In this document: positions 18,692 through 21,333 of the stretch, in pieces
How the letters are laid out: each line of letters opens with the position of its first letter
How positions within the stretch are numbered: the first letter of the stretch is position 1
Source: Chara braunii
Lineage: Eukaryota > Streptophyta > Charophyceae > Charales > Characeae
Assembly (NCBI GenBank): GCA_003427395.1
Contig: BFEA01000021.1
Coordinates: forward strand, 3,825,091 to 3,846,423
DNA: 21,333 nt
Direction: 5' to 3'
Made by a program: the position numbers and the translations under genes
The notes under the pieces: generated by a model
Seen by the model: only the letters and a program-made list of their open reading frames with translations
Told to the model about the DNA's origin: nothing
The model's database searches: none

Positions 18692-18900
18692 GTACAAGCA
18701 AGGCAGAAGTGCCAGGGACCACATGGGATCGAAGGACGGGGCGGTGCCATCAGGACAAAGCGCCGGGGACCACGCGGGACCAAGGGACGGCGTAGTGCCG
18801 GCAGGACAAAGCGCCGGGTACCACGCGGGACCAAGGGACGGCGTGGTGCCGGCAGGGCAAAGTACCAGAAACTGCGTGGGACCAAGGGAAAGACGTAATA
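18692..18900. repeat. Four-unit minisatellite, period 51 bp
   Basis: Units start near 18692, 18744, 18795 and 18846, with a partial unit after 18895. The two middle units are almost identical: gtgcc(a/g)(t/g)caggacaaagc, then accacgcgggaccaaggga. Fifty-one bp is 17 codons, and the plus strand reads GQSAG-x-HAGPRD per unit. The open frame spanning it (18633-18938) has no recognised domain and is probably fortuitous. Confidence 0.85.
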
Positions 18901-19740
18901 CAGGTAGCCCGAAGTGCCAGGAAACCACGTGGGCCTAGACGGGATGACGGCGCCGACGGAACCACTAGTAGGATGAGTATGGATGGGATAAAAACGTCAG
19001 GAGCCGCGGACGGAGGACGAAGGTCGGAGCCGTAAGCGGGATAGTTGGCAACCGGCCGATAGAGGGACGCGCGCAAGCGGGTCATCACCCGGGGTGATGC
19101 CGTAAAGAGGGGAGGGACTAGGAGCAATAAGAAGACGAGAAGTCGGGCGCTGATAGAAATTGTCAACGAAACGGGGAAAACGGACATGCAACGGGAAAAA
19201 CGGAGGACACCTGGGGCGACCCAGGGGGGGATCCTGGATCAAGTACAACAACGATAAAAATAAAACAACATAATGACAGGTGGGCGGGACCGTCCGGGCC
19301 AGGGGTCCGGATGAAAATGACAAGTACCGCCGCGGCAAGCGCCGAAAGGAGGAGAGGAGGGGACAGTAGTAATGAGGGGGCCGGCCGATGGTCCGGGTTA
19401 TTCCGGACCAGCTAAACCAAGAAAAATAAATTTCCAAGGGCTCCACATGGAGAAAAAAAAAGTTGGCCGGAGAAAATTTGAGCAACGGGGTATCGAAACT
19501 TGAAGCGGCAGCGGCAAAAGGAGCCCCCTTTGGCCTTGGGGGTGCCACTACTGCAGTCTGGGGTGTAACGACTATATGCCGGCTGCAAAATCAGACCTTG
19601 GGAAAGGTCCAACAGCCAGAAAGAGGAGAAATAGTTGTTGGACACTTGTCCCAACAGTAATGAGAGAAAGAGGAGAGAGAAAAGGGGGAGAATAAGACAA
19701 AGAAGGAGGAAGGAGTGGAAAAAAAAGTACCGCCAGGTTG
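18901..19740. other. No supported gene
   Basis: Purine-rich plus strand with GC-rich stretches (19270-19400). Open minus-strand frames (for example 18997-19548) are Pro/Ser/Leu-rich with no domain and are explained by the lack of stop codons in pyrimidine-rich sequence. No promoter, LTR end or RNA gene identified. Confidence 0.45.
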
Positions 19741-19852
19741 GGACTGCAGCAGTAGGGATGGGCATGCCCCAATGATGACCTCATCCCTCCTAGATCCTAG
19801 GAGTGCAGTCCGGATTGCAGAGATAAGGCCCTTGGGGCATTATCTCTGCAAT
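19741..19852. repeat. Cluster of inverted repeats
   Basis: Several perfect short inverted repeats pack into 112 nt. Arms ggactgca/tgcagtcc are at 19741-19748 and 19804-19811; agggatg/catccct at 19754-19760 and 19782-19788; ctcctag/ctaggag at 19787-19793 and 19797-19803. gggcatgccc is a palindrome at 19760-19769. A hairpin at 19814-19852 has a 13-bp perfect stem, one G-A mismatch, 4 more pairs and a 3-nt loop. It may be a fragment of a foldback or MITE-like element; no target-site duplication was verified. Confidence 0.75.
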
Positions 19853-20525
19853 ATCTGAATTAAAACAACAAAAATAAGGAAAAATGCTAGTGTGAGTTGG
19901 CCGGCTCATTTTTCGGCCTTAGATCTGAGACCTGATCTTCCGGAGGAGGAAATCTGGCCGTTTTTTGTGGGCTGACACAAAACGGCTACCTCCGGAATGA
20001 GTTGGCAGCAAATTGGAGGGAAAACAAGGGAGGAACAAGATAAAACTGCGAATTTGGCCCAAGATTTGGGCCAGGTACATCAAAAAAATTGAAAATTGAA
20101 GTAAAGGCTCAAATTTGGGGCAAGGGGAGCTTGGGAGTGGCTCGGAATGATGAGGNCCNTGGATCTCNGCCAGATCCAAGGTTGAGATTGGAGCCGCCAC
20201 TTGGAAAATGCAACGGCCTACTCAAAAGAGGCCTAGACTAAGAAAAAGATGAAAAATGGGCCTCTAGGCCCTCAATTCTCAGTAAAGACTGCATTTTGGG
20301 GATGGGTACCCCGAAAGGCAGCACTTTTTGAAGAAAGGAGAGGCCGGGGTAGGCCAAGGGGTAGTCCGAGGAGGTACCGGCCTCTCGGACTTCAAGTACC
20401 TGGCCAAAATGAGGCCCAGGTACCTCTTGGTAGGCCAAAACCGGAAATTTGGCCCTTGGGGTACCTCGCACCACCTAGAGGCACTTGGAGGGGCCTAGAG
20501 GTTGGGCGGTGCACCTGTTCCATCC
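19853..20525 (+). other. Region upstream of a TATA box, with foldbacks and ambiguous bases
   Basis: No gene. A composite hairpin lies at 19938-19997 (arms ttccggagg/cctccggaa plus an inner gccg(t)n-gtg/cacaaaacggc stem). A 10-bp hairpin at 20157-20181 contains two of the three N characters, at 20159 and 20168; the third, at 20156, is adjacent. A short palindrome gggcctctaggccc is at 20258-20271. The segment could be U3-like sequence of another LTR, but its second copy is not in the window. Confidence 0.4.
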
Positions 20526-20533
20526 TATATAAG
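20526..20533 (+). promoter_or_regulatory. TATA box (tatataag)
   Basis: tatataag lies in the context catcctatataagttgg, and the sequence 25-35 nt downstream (about 20553-20562) would be the expected transcript start. A stem-loop begins exactly there. The arrangement suggests an RNA polymerase II promoter, of either a gene or an LTR. No protein-coding ORF follows within the window. Confidence 0.55.
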
Positions 20534-20554
20534 TTGGAGGTGTAGGCCGCAACT

Positions 20555-20594
20555 CTCATTTGAGCATAAGAGCTGCCCATGCTGCCCAAATGAG
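20555..20594 (+). other. Stem-loop at predicted transcript 5' end
   Basis: Arms ctcatttg/caaatgag (20555-20562 and 20587-20594) are continued inward by agcat/atgct (20563-20567 and 20579-20583). A 3-nt bulge is on the right side and the loop is 11 nt. It falls about 29 nt after the TATA box, where a 5' UTR or LTR R region would begin. Confidence 0.55.
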
Positions 20595-20927
20595 TGAGTA
20601 CTAGTGAGTTAGAGCAAGGAAGTGAGAGCCGGAGCTAGCCTGTAGCCTGGCTATGGTGGTAGAACTGAGGAAGGAGATCTAGAGGCTGAAGGGAGCAAGG
20701 AGAGTGATCCGCCATAGCCCTCAGGCTGTGAGGTAGGGGGAGAGGCTGAGACAGGGGTCCCCTTAGCCCTCTTAGAGGGAAGGACTCCACAGCCTTAGAG
20801 TTAGGAGCCTGCCATAGCTAAGAAGGAGGGGTGAGGAAAGGAGGAGAGAACTCGGGAGGGAGGAGAAGCCGCACTCAGGAGGCTAGAACCAAGCATTGGG
20901 GCTCCACTGCCTAGAGACCAGCAAGAG

Positions 20928-21138
20928 GTGAGTGAAAAGGAGGGAGACCTCCTTCTCCTTCTTCCTCCTCTTCCCCTTCTCATTTTTCTTCTCCTTCTTT
21001 TCTCCTCTCTTCCTCTCCCCCTCTTCTTCTTCTTCTTCTTCTTATTATTATTATTATTCTGCTTCCCCTCCCTCTTCTTCTTCCTTTTCTTTTATTTCTT
21101 TCTCTCCCCCTCCTCCATCCTCCTCCTTCTTCTCAAAG
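20928..21138 (+). other. Intron-like segment: donor plus long polypyrimidine tract
   Basis: The sequence agag|gtgagtg at 20928 matches the splice donor consensus. From about 20948 to 21135 the plus strand is nearly all C and T, including (CTT)7 at 21023-21043 and (ATT)5 at 21044-21058. A possible acceptor caaag|a follows at 21138; its AAG is weaker than the usual YAG. Together with the TATA box 400 nt upstream this could be the first intron of a transcript. No coding exon confirms it. Confidence 0.35.
21023..21058. repeat. (CTT)7(ATT)5 compound microsatellite
   Basis: Seven CTT units are followed directly by five ATT units, inside the long polypyrimidine tract. Confidence 0.95.
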
Positions 21139-21145
21139 ATTGCGA

Positions 21146-21333
21146 TTTTCACTGATGTAGGTGCTTGTACACGTTGCGATTCACTTGGTGATACTTCCGT
21201 GATGTTTCCCCTTGAGTAGATGCTACCAATCTTAAGTTTTCACTGATGTAGGTGCTTGTACATGTTGCGATTCACTTGGTGATACTTCCGTGATGTTTCC
21301 CCTTGAGTAGATGCTATCAATCTTGAATTTTCA
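21146..21333. repeat. 91-bp tandem repeat, at least two units, reaching the window end
   Basis: Unit 1 is 21146-21236 and unit 2 is 21237-21327. The first 6 nt of a third unit (ttttca) end the window. The two units have equal length and differ at 4 of 91 positions by eye, so the duplication is recent or homogenised. The array probably continues beyond the window and may be a satellite-type repeat. Confidence 0.95.

Noticed and set aside
15613-18900. CRISPR-like array
   Set aside because: The repeats are head-to-tail minisatellites without unique spacers, in eukaryotic-looking DNA.

Overview
The window looks like repeat-rich eukaryotic nuclear DNA. It has Ty3/gypsy-type gag-pol homology, long gene-free stretches, microsatellites, several minisatellites and GT-AG-like splice signals. 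It shows no ribosome-binding-site/operon layout and no intact recognisable host gene. From memory of the gag and integrase style (CX2CX4HX4C knuckle, a conserved block just before the protease, 'HLDLA'/'ARDN'/'ADNGT' integrase motifs) I favour a streptophyte alga or non-seed plant such as a charophyte. A basidiomycete is the main alternative. No taxon marker settles this.

Layout. 1-3131: gene-poor, with a C13 run and a (CT)27 microsatellite. 3132-6552: four tandem, strongly diverged copies of one unrecognised two-part protein cassette, each about 0.75-0.8 kb and all on the + strand. I think these are the most novel content. 6553-7030: spacer. 7031-13745: a decayed Ty3/gypsy-like gag-protease-RT-RNase H-integrase polyprotein region, interrupted by stops (mostly TGA) and several frameshifts. 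13882-14633: two overlapping post-integrase reading frames. The first combines an N-myristoylation-like start, a basic NLS-like patch and two SUMO-interaction-like motifs. About 14717-15120: two diverged tandem copies of a TATA-containing segment, possibly LTR or promoter remains.

15613-16050: three adjacent minisatellites with periods of about 39, 24-30 and 18 bp. 17011-17275: a ~66-bp array. 18692-18900: a ~51-bp array. 19741-20181: a cluster of hairpins, one coinciding with ambiguous bases. 20526: a TATA box followed by a stem-loop at the expected transcript start. 20928 onward: a donor-like splice site and a ~190-nt polypyrimidine tract. 21146-21333: a 91-bp tandem repeat running off the end.

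How the parts may fit (inference): the four cassettes, gag-pol and the post-integrase frames share strand, purine-rich sense composition and a similar state of decay. Cassettes 2 and 4 and gag also share a [CT]GTGCAGG motif 12-20 nt before their ATGs. This fits one large multi-ORF retroelement whose downstream ORFs might be reached by splicing from a common leader. I could not define a pair of LTRs, a primer-binding site or target-site duplications, so the element boundaries are open.
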